In this document: piece by piece, positions 27,380 through 36,132 of the stretch
How positions within the stretch are numbered: the stretch's first letter is position 1
Layout of the letters: every line of letters starts with the position of its first letter
DNA from: JAXHMB01 sp034521755
Lineage (GTDB): Bacteria > Bacteroidota > Rhodothermia > Balneolales > Balneolaceae
Assembly (NCBI GenBank): GCA_034521755.1
Contig: JAXHMB010000001.1
Location: 372,001 to 436,000, forward strand
Direction: 5' to 3'
Length of the DNA: 64,000 nt
Translations under genes and position numbers: made by a program
The notes under the pieces: model-generated
Told to the model about the DNA's origin: nothing
The model's input: the letters and a program-made list of their open reading frames with translations, nothing else
Databases searched by the model: none

Positions 27380-28348
27380 TTACTTCTTTTTAGATTTTTT
27401 ATTGTCATTATATGCTAAATGTATAAGAGCATCTCCCTTATGAACTACGGGATTAAAATTGAGCCCTATTACCTTGCCTGTTTTAGTACTAATTGACTTA
27501 AACCATTCTTGACCAAATGGATCAGTAATATGTCCCAAAACCTGACGCTTATTTACATGATCACCTAATTCACTTTTAGGTTGGAAAAGTCCTGCATACT
27601 TGGCTCTGACCCAAGTACTCTTTTTAAATATTTCTGTTTCTTCACTAGGTTCCGGAGCTGAGGAAATCATTCCAAGATATTTCATCAGTCTCTTTGTGCC
27701 GTCAATTCCCTCTTGAATGCCAGACTCATCGAACCGCAAGGATTCTCCTGACTCATATACTAAAATATGCTTTCCTTTCTTGTGAGCAGCTTTCCGAAAT
27801 GATTTCTCAATAAGGGAAGAATCTAAAATAACGGGAGGCGCAAATGCCTCAGCCAATTCTTTGTTCTTTTTTATATCAAGTGTACATCGAATTTGAGGAT
27901 AATTAGAGCGAGCAGAACCACCGGTATGAAAATCAATTCCGTAATCAATTTGAGGGATGATTTCATTCATAAGTGTATATGCCAGAAGACGAGCCAAAGA
28001 TCCTCCCTTTACACCGGGAAAGCTCCGGTTAATATCTTTTCCATCGGGCATACCTCTTACGTTCTGTATAAACCCATAAATATTTACCAATGGCATAGCT
28101 ATAATTGTACCTTTTTCAGGAACAACCATATTATTATTAAGCATCCGTCTTATAATCTCTATGCCATTAATTTCATCACCATGGAGACCACCTGTCAACA
28201 ATAAAACCGGCCCATCTTCATCAGCTCGATGAACATACACAGGTAAGTCTATAGTAGTGTATGTTGGGAGGCGCGCTATCTTAAGAAATATCTCTGCCTG
28301 CTCTCCTAACCCGATCTTTTTCTTATTAATCGTTATTGTCTCAGGCAT
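27380..28348 (-). CDS. Succinylglutamate desuccinylase/aspartoacylase family protein
   Basis: A 322-residue M14-related zinc hydrolase. Metal ligands H56 and E59 in GGLHGDEING and a later IDFHTGG histidine are intact, as is the NRSFPG motif. The C-terminal beta domain (about 240-322) is typical of the AstE/AspA group. It follows rimK with an 8-base overlap. Genes of this family are known neighbours of rimK and RimB-like proteases, suggesting a role in removing or recycling glutamyl groups; the substrate is unproven. Confidence 0.9.
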   Translation of the reverse strand: MPETITINKKKIGLGEQAEIFLKIARLPTYTTIDLPVYVHRADEDGPVLLLTGGLHGDEINGIEIIRRMLNNNMVVPEKGTIIAMPLVNIYGFIQNVRGMPDGKDINRSFPGVKGGSLARLLAYTLMNEIIPQIDYGIDFHTGGSARSNYPQIRCTLDIKKNKELAEAFAPPVILDSSLIEKSFRKAAHKKGKHILVYESGESLRFDESGIQEGIDGTKRLMKYLGMISSAPEPSEETEIFKKSTWVRAKYAGLFQPKSELGDHVNKRQVLGHITDPFGQEWFKSISTKTGKVIGLNFNPVVHKGDALIHLAYNDNKKSKKK

Positions 28349-29264
28349 CGCTTTTGATCTTTCTTCGAGTAGATGTCTTGCCTTGCTTCTCGATTACTTT
28401 TTTTTCTACATAGTCAATAATTTTACCGGCGATGTTTTTCTTTGTAGCCTTTTCAATGCCCTGTAAACCCGGAGATGAATTAACCTCAAGCACAAGTGCA
28501 CCACGATCTGACTGCAATAAATCTACACCTGCAATAGAAAGGCCCATTGAACGAGCAGAAACAAGTGCTGCCCTTCGCTCTTCTTTACTAAGCTTAATGA
28601 GTTCAACACTTCCGCCCCGGTGAACATTAGAACGAAATTCTCCTTCTTTTCCTGTACGCTTCATAGCTCCGACAACTTTACCATCTACCACAAAAGCTCG
28701 AATATCTTCTCCTTTGGCTTCTTTTATAAATTCCTGGACGATTACACGAGCCTTCATACTGTGAAAGGCCTGAATAATTGATTCAGCTGCTTTTAAAGTT
28801 GGAGCTAATACTACGCCAACGCCTTGTGTGCCTTCCAGCAGTTTTACAATAAGGGGTGGCCCTCCAACTTCGGCAATAATCTTTTTAACTTCTGTAGAAT
28901 AATTTGTAAAAACAGTTTTGGGCATACCCACACCTGCCCTAGCCAATATTTGTAAGCTACGCAATTTGTCTCTTGATCTAACCAGCGCCTGAGATTCAAC
29001 AGCTGTAAAAATTTTCATCATCTCAAACTGTCTAACTACGGCTGAACCATAAAAAGTGACCGAAGCACCTATTCGTGGGATAACTGCATCAACATCGGTA
29101 ATTTTAGTGCCCCGGTAATAAATACATGGATTATCCCTTTCGCTGACTAAATCACATTTAAGATGATCCAATACGGTAGCCTGGTGACCAGCATCCTCAA
29201 TAGCCTCAACCAATCGACTGGTAGAATACAAACTTGAATTTCTTGAAAGAACTACGATGTGCAT
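28341..29264 (-). CDS. rimK: Ribosomal protein S6 modification ligase RimK (ATP-grasp)
   Basis: ATP-grasp enzyme that adds glutamates to the C-terminus of ribosomal protein S6 and can make poly-glutamate. The 307 residues contain RDKLRSLQILARAGVGMPKT, the lysine-containing PLIVKLLEGTQGVGV, the QEFIKEAKGEDIRAFVV strand and the metal site LVLEVNSSPGLQGIE. The tail is basic. It lies 17 bases downstream of the RimB-like protease gene and overlaps the aspartoacylase-family gene. The order is that of Rim loci. Confidence 0.93.
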   Translation of the reverse strand: MHIVVLSRNSSLYSTSRLVEAIEDAGHQATVLDHLKCDLVSERDNPCIYYRGTKITDVDAVIPRIGASVTFYGSAVVRQFEMMKIFTAVESQALVRSRDKLRSLQILARAGVGMPKTVFTNYSTEVKKIIAEVGGPPLIVKLLEGTQGVGVVLAPTLKAAESIIQAFHSMKARVIVQEFIKEAKGEDIRAFVVDGKVVGAMKRTGKEGEFRSNVHRGGSVELIKLSKEERRAALVSARSMGLSIAGVDLLQSDRGALVLEVNSSPGLQGIEKATKKNIAGKIIDYVEKKVIEKQGKTSTRRKIKSDA

Positions 29265-29281
29265 AATAGAAGTTAAATAAG

Positions 29282-29719
29282 TTATTGCTTTTTCTGTGAG
29301 ATATATTTTTTAGATACATCAACCAGAAATTGATTTTTAATTAGTTTTCGTCCAATAAGCACAGGATGCCTCATTTCCGATCGGTCAGTAAGAGATAACT
29401 CTGCCTTAATTCTTTTATTCATTAGTTCAATTAATGCCTCAATAATGATACGCTCTTCTGCCTCCCCATTAGAACTCTTAACTGACTTAACTTTATACAC
29501 CGGTAATTCAAAAAGACGATCATTATATGTTTCATGAGAGGGATCCAGCAGATTAAATCGTACGTAATCCTTGCCTTCCTTTTCGAATCGTTCAATATGA
29601 TGACAGTGCAAACTGGAGGTGTAAGCTCCTGTATCAATCTTAGCATTAATCTCAAAAATGTCCCATTCCGGGAAATTAATGTGCTCTAATCTGCCAATTG
29701 TATCTAAATCATCAGGCAT
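29282..29719 (-). CDS. RimB-like ATP-dependent zinc protease family (retropepsin-like)
   Basis: A 145-residue protein of the DUF785/RimB family, with the retropepsin-like signature KIDTGAYTSSLHC and later RHPVLIGRKLI, the ILGR-type strand. In Pseudomonas the RimB protein acts with RimK and RimA to adjust ribosomal protein S6 glutamylation. It is the first gene of the six-gene reverse operon. A 316-base AT-rich gap upstream probably carries the promoter. Confidence 0.88.
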   Translation of the reverse strand: MPDDLDTIGRLEHINFPEWDIFEINAKIDTGAYTSSLHCHHIERFEKEGKDYVRFNLLDPSHETYNDRLFELPVYKVKSVKSSNGEAEERIIIEALIELMNKRIKAELSLTDRSEMRHPVLIGRKLIKNQFLVDVSKKYISQKKQ

Positions 29720-30035
29720 TCGCGTCTAATTATTGTTGCAAAGGATCCGCAAATAATTGGAGTTAAAGTATACAAGATATTATACTTTCTATCATACTTA
29801 ATATTTTGCTGATTAAAATAATTTATATCCAAAAAATTTAACGATGAGCAAAGACTTAACTCCTGATGAGGATTGAAAAATTTTGGTTCTAAAAGTGCTA
29901 AATTATTGAGGAGTGTTGGTATAAAAAAACAACTTCTAAGAGATTGTAAGCTATAGAATTGTCTAAAAATATTTGGATATCATTAAAATCTTCTTTTCTA
30001 TTAATTAAATATCAGGAAAATTAAAAACTGTCGGT
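29720..30035. other. AT-rich intergenic gap between divergent genes
   Basis: 316 bases between the RimB-like gene (reverse) and the DUF5362 gene (forward). I see no open frame of note, no RNA gene, no perfect inverted repeat and no exact TAnnTTTG box on either strand. It must hold the promoters of both directions. Confidence 0.6.
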
Positions 30036-30455
30036 ATGGAAGAACAAAAAAAGGAAATGGGATCGTCAAAAGTTAATGTCAAGAATTTATCTGTTCTTGC
30101 AGGTGAAAACTTGGTTTCTGTTGTAGATAAAATGGCAGCAGATATGAAGTTTTATGCTATTTTTTACATCATCTATGGAGGGCTTAGCTGTTTAACTATT
30201 ATTGGTGCTATAATTGGTGTGCCAATGATTATTTATAACCTAAAGCTCAAGGATGCTGCAGAACAGTATAGAGATTTTGCTAAATCTAAGGACTTTTTTA
30301 TGCTTAATAAGGCTTTTGAAAATCAACGGAAATTTTTCTTTTTCAATAAAATACTAATCATCATAAGCATAGTATTCATCGTCTTATACATAATATTCCT
30401 CATTATTTTTGGAGCCTCCCTTTTTATGTCTCCAGAGATGAGCGATTTTGCTTGA
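30036..30455 (+). CDS. DUF5362-like small membrane protein
   Basis: A 139-residue protein with a hydrophilic N-terminus, a hairpin of two membrane segments (about 43-70, AIFYIIYGGLSCLTIIGAII) and a second pair after a KSKDFFMLNKAFENQRKFF linker (about 105-130). The layout fits the DUF5362 family, which has no known function. It stands alone between divergent and convergent neighbours and is followed by a strong stem-loop. Confidence 0.75.
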   Translation: MEEQKKEMGSSKVNVKNLSVLAGENLVSVVDKMAADMKFYAIFYIIYGGLSCLTIIGAIIGVPMIIYNLKLKDAAEQYRDFAKSKDFFMLNKAFENQRKFFFFNKILIIISIVFIVLYIIFLIIFGASLFMSPEMSDFA

Positions 30456-30462
30456 TAAATAA

Positions 30463-30492
30463 AAAAGGCCGATCAACTGATCGGCCTTTAGC
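30463..30492. terminator. Bidirectional stem-loop terminator
   Basis: A 10-bp perfect stem, AAGGCCGATC (30465-30474) with GATCGGCCTT (30479-30488), encloses a 4-base loop. An A-run precedes it (six A) and T-rich sequence follows. It lies between the convergent stops at 30455 and 30506 and fits termination in both directions. Confidence 0.85.
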
Positions 30493-30505
30493 TTTTTAGA
30501 AATTT

Positions 30506-31762
30506 TTACTTTGCCTTTTCTCTAATTAAAACAACACCGAGAACAACGATTGCTAAAACGCTGGCTCCAAAAAGGTACAGCAGTAAATTAGACTTCGGCT
30601 CAGCAATAGAAGCCCATTGATCAACCTTTCGATCAATAGACGCCAACTGCTTGCTGCTTAAAATATGTCCCCGCTCTATGTAGGGGCTCCAGTTCATCTG
30701 TACATCGTTTGTCCAGAATGAATAAAATCGCTGATAGTTAGCATATGTCTTTTGTGAGCGATCATCCTTGCTTGACTGAAAGGAGTTCTCTAAATAACTG
30801 TTAAGAGTATTATAAAAGGTTTGTTGATTTGTAAACTTAGGCATGTCAATCCCTTCTTCATCAATTGCTTCATTTAAAGTCTTCCAGGTTCTGGAACTGA
30901 TTTCCATGTCCCATTTTTTTATAGAAGCATTCACCTCTTTCTTAACATTTGCAGCATTATCTTCTACATATATTTCAGTGAGCTTGTCCCCTACCTTATT
31001 CCACATATCCTGGAATTGTTGCTGAACAGCATTCATTCGAAGATACTCTTCTGTTGAAAGCTTCGGATTAGAAGCTAAAAACTGGATATTCTCCTGAGCA
31101 ATATTTTTTATCATATTCAACGCATTGCCATTAGCTTCAAAGCGAGCTTTCTTCTGTGCATTTTCAAGATCCTGTATAGAGCTGATATTCAGCTTCTGGT
31201 AAGCAATCATAACTGAGTCTACAAAGGAAAGGATCAAGTCATCTCGTTTCTCAAGACTTTTACGATACTTTCTAACCATTGTGGAAAGCTGCTTTTCACT
31301 TTTTATGGATTTCTGTATCGCCAGCTGTAATGAATCTGTTTTGCTACTTAACTCTTGTAACTGTTGATCGTATCCAACTAGTTTATTACTCAACTTCTGA
31401 AGCTTTCTATCCTGTTCTTCAATAGTAGTTAATCTTTCTTGTGTGGTTAGAGCACTTTTCTGAAGAGCTTTTAATTGTGAAGCATAATTCTCAGGATGGA
31501 TGACTTTGTTCAAGAGGTCTTTATGCTCTTCAAAATCCCTATCAAACTGTTTGATTGATTTTATTAACTCTTCCACTTGCTTAGCCGATCTGGCATTATC
31601 TACTTGTTTGTTTAAGCTTTTGTACTGGTTTTTGTATGATTGTACAATCTCGTAATCAGACTGGCTATTTTGTTGGGCTAAGGCCGGTGTACCAACAAAT
31701 AACACAACTAAGCTAAAAAGAAAAGTATATGTAATTCTACTTCTGTTTTTGAATGTCTTCAT
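30506..31762 (-). CDS. Exported coiled-coil protein with C-terminal membrane anchor
   Basis: A 418-residue protein: a signal peptide ending ALAQQ, long heptad-rich helices through about residues 40-215 (repeated Leu/Gln/Lys pattern, for instance RKLQKLSNKLVGYDQQLQEL), a second helical region with Trp-rich segments (DMEISSRTWKTL, YSFWTNDVQMNWSPYI), and a final membrane segment (about 396-413) before REKAK. I recognise no family. It starts 3 bases after the lipoprotein gene stop, so the two are probably a functional pair in the envelope. Confidence 0.7.
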   Translation of the reverse strand: MKTFKNRSRITYTFLFSLVVLFVGTPALAQQNSQSDYEIVQSYKNQYKSLNKQVDNARSAKQVEELIKSIKQFDRDFEEHKDLLNKVIHPENYASQLKALQKSALTTQERLTTIEEQDRKLQKLSNKLVGYDQQLQELSSKTDSLQLAIQKSIKSEKQLSTMVRKYRKSLEKRDDLILSFVDSVMIAYQKLNISSIQDLENAQKKARFEANGNALNMIKNIAQENIQFLASNPKLSTEEYLRMNAVQQQFQDMWNKVGDKLTEIYVEDNAANVKKEVNASIKKWDMEISSRTWKTLNEAIDEEGIDMPKFTNQQTFYNTLNSYLENSFQSSKDDRSQKTYANYQRFYSFWTNDVQMNWSPYIERGHILSSKQLASIDRKVDQWASIAEPKSNLLLYLFGASVLAIVVLGVVLIREKAK

Positions 31763-31764
31763 AG

Positions 31765-32259
31765 TTATCTACCTCCCTCATCTTTATCGGTTTTGGGTTT
31801 GGCTATCCCTTTCTTAGTCAAGGCATAAGTTTCTCCCGTAGACTTATTTAGAAGCTCCACATAAGGATTTCTCTGATTGAAAGCAGGATCCTGTAGTCCT
31901 TCATTATTGATTTTGATCTGTCTCTCTAATTTTAGGCTTCCTTTCTCTGGAGCCATCACATATACATGGTGATACCCAGAAGCGGTTATATAATAGAATC
32001 CTTCTCGACCTCGTATCATCCGGATTTTCTCTGTGGTCACCGAAGTGGTGTCTTTGGTCTCCCTGTACTGGAGTGGTAAAATGTTGAAGCTAATATTATT
32101 CTCTGCATCAATCACCTGCCCTTCTTCTCCAGGTTCGAGAACAGTTTCAACAGGTTGTGAATAGTCAACCTTTTTGATGACCAGCGATTGCCTGCATCCT
32201 ATCAGCATAAAACTGGTAAGAAGTACAATCATCCCCGGTAAGTTGCTAAACCTTTTCAT
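31765..32259 (-). CDS. Lipoprotein, unknown
   Basis: A 164-residue lipoprotein with lipobox SFMLIGC. I chose ATG 32259 because AGGCGGA lies just upstream as a ribosome site and it directly precedes the leader. An in-frame ATG at 32310 would add 17 residues. The mature part is a small beta-rich domain (RGREGFYYITASGYHHVYVM, EKGSLKLERQIKI) with a Lys/Asp tail. The closest gene downstream is the coiled-coil protein, 2 bases away. Family unknown. Confidence 0.7.
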   Translation of the reverse strand: MKRFSNLPGMIVLLTSFMLIGCRQSLVIKKVDYSQPVETVLEPGEEGQVIDAENNISFNILPLQYRETKDTTSVTTEKIRMIRGREGFYYITASGYHHVYVMAPEKGSLKLERQIKINNEGLQDPAFNQRNPYVELLNKSTGETYALTKKGIAKPKTDKDEGGR

Positions 32260-32340
32260 GATTCCGCCTATTTTTGTTTTAATTGATTGTTTTGAAACAA
32301 CTTCAATCAATTATAGACGGAAAAGCGATTTTTGTTCCTG

Positions 32341-32883
32341 CTATACAGAAACTAAGACTTCAACAGGTTTAGAATCTGCAAGTGATTTTCGCCCCTCAAG
32401 AAACGTAAGTTCAATTATAAAAGAATAGCCAATTACTTCTGCTCCCAGATGTTGAACAAGTTCTGTTGCAGCCTTTGCTGTACCTCCGGTTGCAATCAAA
32501 TCATCATGAATCAATACCTTATCTCCTTTTTGAAGGGCATCGGCATGCATTTCTACAGAATCGACTCCGTATTCCAACTCATAGGAAGCTTCCACAGTTT
32601 CAACCGGAAGCTTGCCTGGCTTTCGAATAGGTATAAATCCGGCCCCTAAATCCTGCGCCAGCCTCGGACCAAAAATAAAACCCCTTGACTCCAGCCCTAT
32701 CACATAATTTACTTCTTTATTTAGGAAAGGTTCTGCCAGCATCTTTGAGGTTAAAAGTAGTGTCTCAGAATTTTGTAATAATGGAGTAATATCCTTGAAC
32801 TGTATACCGGGTTTAGGAAAATCAGGCACATTACGGATGTTCTTTTTTAATAGTTCGATATTACTTTTTTTTGAGTCCGCCAT
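32341..32883 (-). CDS. apt: Adenine phosphoribosyltransferase
   Basis: Salvages adenine with PRPP to AMP. The conserved features are IRNVPDFPKPGIQFKDITPLL, the SRGFIFGPRLA loop and the PRPP-binding LIHDDLIATGGTAKA. I chose ATG 32883 (MADSKK), because it fits the usual N-terminus; an in-frame ATG at 32913 would add ten residues. The length is 180 residues. It is separated by 81 bases from the lipoprotein gene and diverges from tadA. Confidence 0.95.
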   Translation of the reverse strand: MADSKKSNIELLKKNIRNVPDFPKPGIQFKDITPLLQNSETLLLTSKMLAEPFLNKEVNYVIGLESRGFIFGPRLAQDLGAGFIPIRKPGKLPVETVEASYELEYGVDSVEMHADALQKGDKVLIHDDLIATGGTAKAATELVQHLGAEVIGYSFIIELTFLEGRKSLADSKPVEVLVSV

Positions 32884-32956
32884 TGTCTTATTTTCAATCA
32901 TTAAAGTGAGCATCCGAGTATAGTAACTTCATAAGCAAGTAAGCAAATAGAATAAA

Positions 32957-33433
32957 ATGGATAACGGAATTCATTCTTTAAAGAAGCATCAGCAATTTAT
33001 GATTAAAGCTTTTCAACTGGCAGAGCAAGCCTATGATGAGGATGAAATTCCTGTAGGAGCCGTTATTGTAAAAAACGATCACATTGTGGGACGCGGTTAT
33101 AATCAAACAGAACGACTGACAGATGCTACTGCTCATGCCGAAATTCTGGCTATTTCTGCTGCCTGCTCCACACTCGATAACAAGTATCTTGAAGGATGTA
33201 CATTATATGTAACCCTTGAACCCTGCCCCATGTGTGCCGGTGCCTTGGTGTGGTCAAAGATTGATCGTATTGTTTTTGGTGCTTCCGATGCGAAATCAGG
33301 TGCCTGTGGTTCAGTATACAATCTTGCCGCTAATAAAAAATCCAATCATCAGATTGAAGTTATCCAGGGCATTATGGAGCAAGACTGTGAATTTATTCTC
33401 AAGAAATTTTTTAAAGAAAAAAGAACAAATTAG
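32957..33433 (+). CDS. tadA: tRNA adenosine(34) deaminase
   Basis: Deaminates A34 of tRNA-Arg to inosine. The 158-residue cytidine-deaminase fold has the zinc/catalytic pair H60/E62 in TAHAEIL and the ligands C90 and C93 in EPCPMCAG. The start at 32957 gives a normal N-terminal helix. Two genes downstream, a thioesterase and an HPt gene, follow on the same strand up to a terminator at 34341. Confidence 0.95.
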   Translation: MDNGIHSLKKHQQFMIKAFQLAEQAYDEDEIPVGAVIVKNDHIVGRGYNQTERLTDATAHAEILAISAACSTLDNKYLEGCTLYVTLEPCPMCAGALVWSKIDRIVFGASDAKSGACGSVYNLAANKKSNHQIEVIQGIMEQDCEFILKKFFKEKRTN

Positions 33434-33528
33434 TAAGCACGTAGAAATATTACTGTTTATTAATGGGAATTCTTGTTTGTTAATGGTTATTTTGTGCCCC
33501 AATTAGAGCTAAAGATAAAATCTATTTC

Positions 33529-33897
33529 ATGAATTTTTATAGCAGAAAGCTTATCAAGCCCCAAGATCTTAATGCACACGGTACTCTTTTCGGCGGGTCT
33601 GTACTTAGCTGGATTGATGAAGAGGCTGCAATCTTTGTCAGTTGTCAACTTGGTAAAGGAAACCTTGTTACAAAGTTCATGTCAGAAATTGATTTTGTAA
33701 GCTCGGCAAAATTAGGTGACATCATCGAGATAGGTATGGAAACTGTCAAATTTGGTAAGACATCAATAACCGTAAGATGTGAAGTGCGTAATAAATTTAC
33801 CAAGGAGCCCATCATTAAAATTGATGAAATTGTATTTGTACATCTGGATGAAAGTGGAAAACCTGTGCCTCATAACATTAGCAAAGCAACAGAATAG
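33529..33897 (+). CDS. Acyl-CoA thioesterase (hotdog fold, YciA-like)
   Basis: Hydrolyses acyl-CoA to CoA and free acid. The 122-residue hotdog domain has the motif DLNAHGTLFGGSVLSWIDEEAA, in which the Asn/His and the Asp on the helix are typical of YciA/BACH. Further features are MSEIDFVSSAKLGDIIEI and the conserved VRCEVRNKF strand. The tail is Lys/Pro-rich. It lies 95 bases downstream of tadA and 19 bases upstream of the HPt gene. Confidence 0.9.
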   Translation: MNFYSRKLIKPQDLNAHGTLFGGSVLSWIDEEAAIFVSCQLGKGNLVTKFMSEIDFVSSAKLGDIIEIGMETVKFGKTSITVRCEVRNKFTKEPIIKIDEIVFVHLDESGKPVPHNISKATE

Positions 33898-33916
33898 TTT
33901 TATATAAGATAGTATC

Positions 33917-34294
33917 ATGGAAAAGGAGTCAACCCAGGAGTACACGTTTAAGTATGTCGATTATGATAAAATTGATGATATGCTTTATGGTGATAAAGAA
34001 TATATCCACGAGTTTTCTGAAGCGGCAATTCAATCATTCGAAGAGTTTTCTAACCATTATAAAAAGTATATCCTGGCCAAAGATGAAACCTCATTTAGAA
34101 AAGCAGGACACAAGATTAAGCCTGTTGCTCAAATGATAGGTATATCGACAATTGTAGAGGAATATGAGCATGGCAAAGAATTAATTCAGGATGATGCAAA
34201 AAAAGAAGACCTTACCCTATCTGCCGAAAAAATAGAAGATATTGTTACACAGGTAATTGAAGATTTAAACTGGATTTGCGAGAAATCAAAGTAA
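33917..34294 (+). CDS. Histidine phosphotransfer (HPt) domain protein
   Basis: A 125-residue four-helix protein. The HPt phosphosite is H65 in FRKAGHKIKPVAQMIG, which matches the HxxKxxAxxxG pattern closely. The N-terminal helices are acidic. It has no kinase or receiver of its own. Two orphan receivers at 24380 and 35752 could be partners, but this is inferred from proximity. It is followed by a terminator. Confidence 0.8.
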   Translation: MEKESTQEYTFKYVDYDKIDDMLYGDKEYIHEFSEAAIQSFEEFSNHYKKYILAKDETSFRKAGHKIKPVAQMIGISTIVEEYEHGKELIQDDAKKEDLTLSAEKIEDIVTQVIEDLNWICEKSK

Positions 34295-34340
34295 GACTTC
34301 TTACTTACTGGTAGTCTAAAAAAATGTCGTTGCCTCTCTT

Positions 34341-34379
34341 CCCCGGTGACTCAGACTCCGGTTGCCGGGGATCTTTTTC
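34341..34379 (+). terminator. Rho-independent terminator after the HPt gene
   Basis: GC-rich arms CCCCGG (34341-34346) and CCGGGG (34365-34370), with a short imperfect extension inward, are followed by ATCTTTTTCT. It lies 46 bases downstream of the HPt stop and just upstream of the galE promoter region. Confidence 0.75.
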
Positions 34380-34443
34380 TCCTTGTTACTCTTCCCAAAA
34401 GCTTTGATATTCCTTCTCCAAATTATAACTGAATTTTTACTTA

Positions 34444-35454
34444 ATGAGTATACTTGTAACTGGAGGAGCTGGCTATATTGGCAGCCATACATGCCTGGAA
34501 CTTCTTAATGATGATAATGACATCATAGTTGTTGATAATCTATCAAATAGTAAATTTGAAGCGTTAAACAGAGTTGAAGAAATTACAGGTCGCGAGATTA
34601 CTTTTTATGAAGTGGATCTTCTAGATAAAAAAGAACTCGAAAAGGTTTTTCAAACACATAATGATATTGATTCTGTAATACACTTTGCGGGTTATAAAGC
34701 TGTAGGTGAATCTGTATCTATTCCTCTCTCTTATTATCACAATAATATTACAAGCACAATTTACCTGTGCCAGCTGATGAAAAAATATGATGCTAAAAAA
34801 CTGGTCTTTAGTTCTTCGGCTACTGTTTATGGTGATCCTGATACTGTCCCTATTAAAGAAGGATTTCCTCTTTCAGCAACAAATCCGTATGGCAGGACCA
34901 AACTTTTTATTGAAGAAATATTACGGGATCTACATTCTTCAGATAATTCCTGGGATATAGCGCTACTTGATACTTTTAATCCGGTAGGTGCTCATAAAAG
35001 CGGACGTATAGGCGAAGACCCTAATGATATTCCCAACAACCTAATGCCCTATATCAGTCAGGTGGCTGTTGGAAAGCTTGAAAAGCTTTCTGTATTTGGG
35101 GATGATTATCCCACCAAAGATGGTACCGGAGTACGAGATTATATTCACGTGGTGGATTTAGCCGTTGGCCACCTTAAGGCTCTTAAGAAACTTAATGGGA
35201 ATCCCGGACTTGTTACCTACAACTTAGGTACAGGTAAAGGCTACAGCGTACTGGATGTGGTAAAGGCTTTTGAAAAAGCTTCCGGTCAACCCATACCCTT
35301 TGAAATAACAGATCGGCGTCCAGGAGATATTGCAAAATGTTATGCAGATCCATCTAAGGCTGAAAAAGAATTGGGATGGAAAGCAGAAAGAGGAATTGAA
35401 GAAATGTGTAAAGACACTTGGCGATGGCAATCTCAAAACCCTGATGGATACTAA
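34444..35454 (+). CDS. galE: UDP-glucose 4-epimerase
   Basis: Interconverts UDP-glucose and UDP-galactose for exopolysaccharide or galactose metabolism. The 336-residue SDR enzyme has the NAD motif TGGAGYIGSHT near its start, the catalytic Ser in SSSATVYGD, the YxxxK pair in NPYGRTKLF and the GalE stretch GDDYPTKDGTGVRDYIHVVDLA. No other sugar genes are adjacent. A tRNA gene follows at 35526. Confidence 0.96.
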   Translation: MSILVTGGAGYIGSHTCLELLNDDNDIIVVDNLSNSKFEALNRVEEITGREITFYEVDLLDKKELEKVFQTHNDIDSVIHFAGYKAVGESVSIPLSYYHNNITSTIYLCQLMKKYDAKKLVFSSSATVYGDPDTVPIKEGFPLSATNPYGRTKLFIEEILRDLHSSDNSWDIALLDTFNPVGAHKSGRIGEDPNDIPNNLMPYISQVAVGKLEKLSVFGDDYPTKDGTGVRDYIHVVDLAVGHLKALKKLNGNPGLVTYNLGTGKGYSVLDVVKAFEKASGQPIPFEITDRRPGDIAKCYADPSKAEKELGWKAERGIEEMCKDTWRWQSQNPDGY

Positions 35455-35525
35455 TCATCAAATTAAGGACAATACATCATTTCTTCCTAGTAAGCTATTG
35501 CTTATATTCTGAACTTAATTTTGTA

Positions 35526-35609
35526 GCCCGAGTGGCGGAATTGGTAGACGCGCCGGATTCAAAATCCGGTGGCTTCACAGTCGTGTCGGTTCGAGTCCGA
35601 CCTCGGGTA
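35526..35609 (+). tRNA. tRNA-Leu (anticodon CAA)
   Basis: A complete 84-base class II cloverleaf. The acceptor arm GCCCGAG pairs with CTCGGGT (one G-T pair), then a D-arm, an anticodon stem CCGGA/TCCGG with loop TTCAAAA (anticodon CAA), an extended variable arm, and a T-arm GTCGG/CCGAC with loop TTCGAGT. The discriminator base is A. CCA is not encoded, so it must be added by the tRNA nucleotidyltransferase. CAA reads UUG codons. Confidence 0.97.
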
Positions 35610-35751
35610 CAACATCTCTTTGAAAGGAATCAGTAAAAAAATAATACAGTAAATCAAAGCTTTGTTGGTCTCAATTTTTCTATATACCTTAGGCTTGGAA
35701 TTATGGCAACTAAATGGTATTCATAGTCTTAGCAACTTTTAGATTCTAAAA

Positions 35752-36132
35752 ATGGATTCAAGCTCTAAAAAAGTACTTATTGTTGAAGATGATAACTTGC
35801 TTCAGGTAATCTTAGAAAAGATGCTGGTTAAATTAGGACATACCGTTTTAGGCAAGGTTTCTGAGGGAAGCAAGGCTATAAAGTCTGCACTTAAGTATGA
35901 TGCTGTCGATCTTATATTAATGGACATACGTTTGGAAGATGATATCGATGGTATTGAAGCCATGAAACAGATTAGAGAAAAATCTAATGTTAAAGTTATT
36001 TTCATAACCGGAAACTCTGAACCTTCCAATATCAAGAGAGCAAAAGAAACCGGATATGTTGATTTCATTTCCAAGCCGGTAAGCCAGGGACGTTTATCGG
36101 AAGCTCTAAGTAAAGCATTCCCAATTGATTAA
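35752..36132 (+). CDS. Single-domain response regulator (receiver only)
   Basis: A 126-residue CheY-like receiver with acidic pair D13/D14, phosphoacceptor D58 (LMDIR) and the KPV lysine near residue 108. No output domain follows. It closely resembles the receiver encoded at 24380, sharing ITGNS and an IKRA motif at equivalent places. It is a candidate partner for the HPt protein encoded 1.5 kb upstream. Confidence 0.9.
   Translation: MDSSSKKVLIVEDDNLLQVILEKMLVKLGHTVLGKVSEGSKAIKSALKYDAVDLILMDIRLEDDIDGIEAMKQIREKSNVKVIFITGNSEPSNIKRAKETGYVDFISKPVSQGRLSEALSKAFPID

Noticed and set aside
35640..35751. Possible mobile element next to tRNA-Leu
   Set aside because: The short gap before the receiver gene holds no repeat of the tRNA 3' end and no integrase-like frame.
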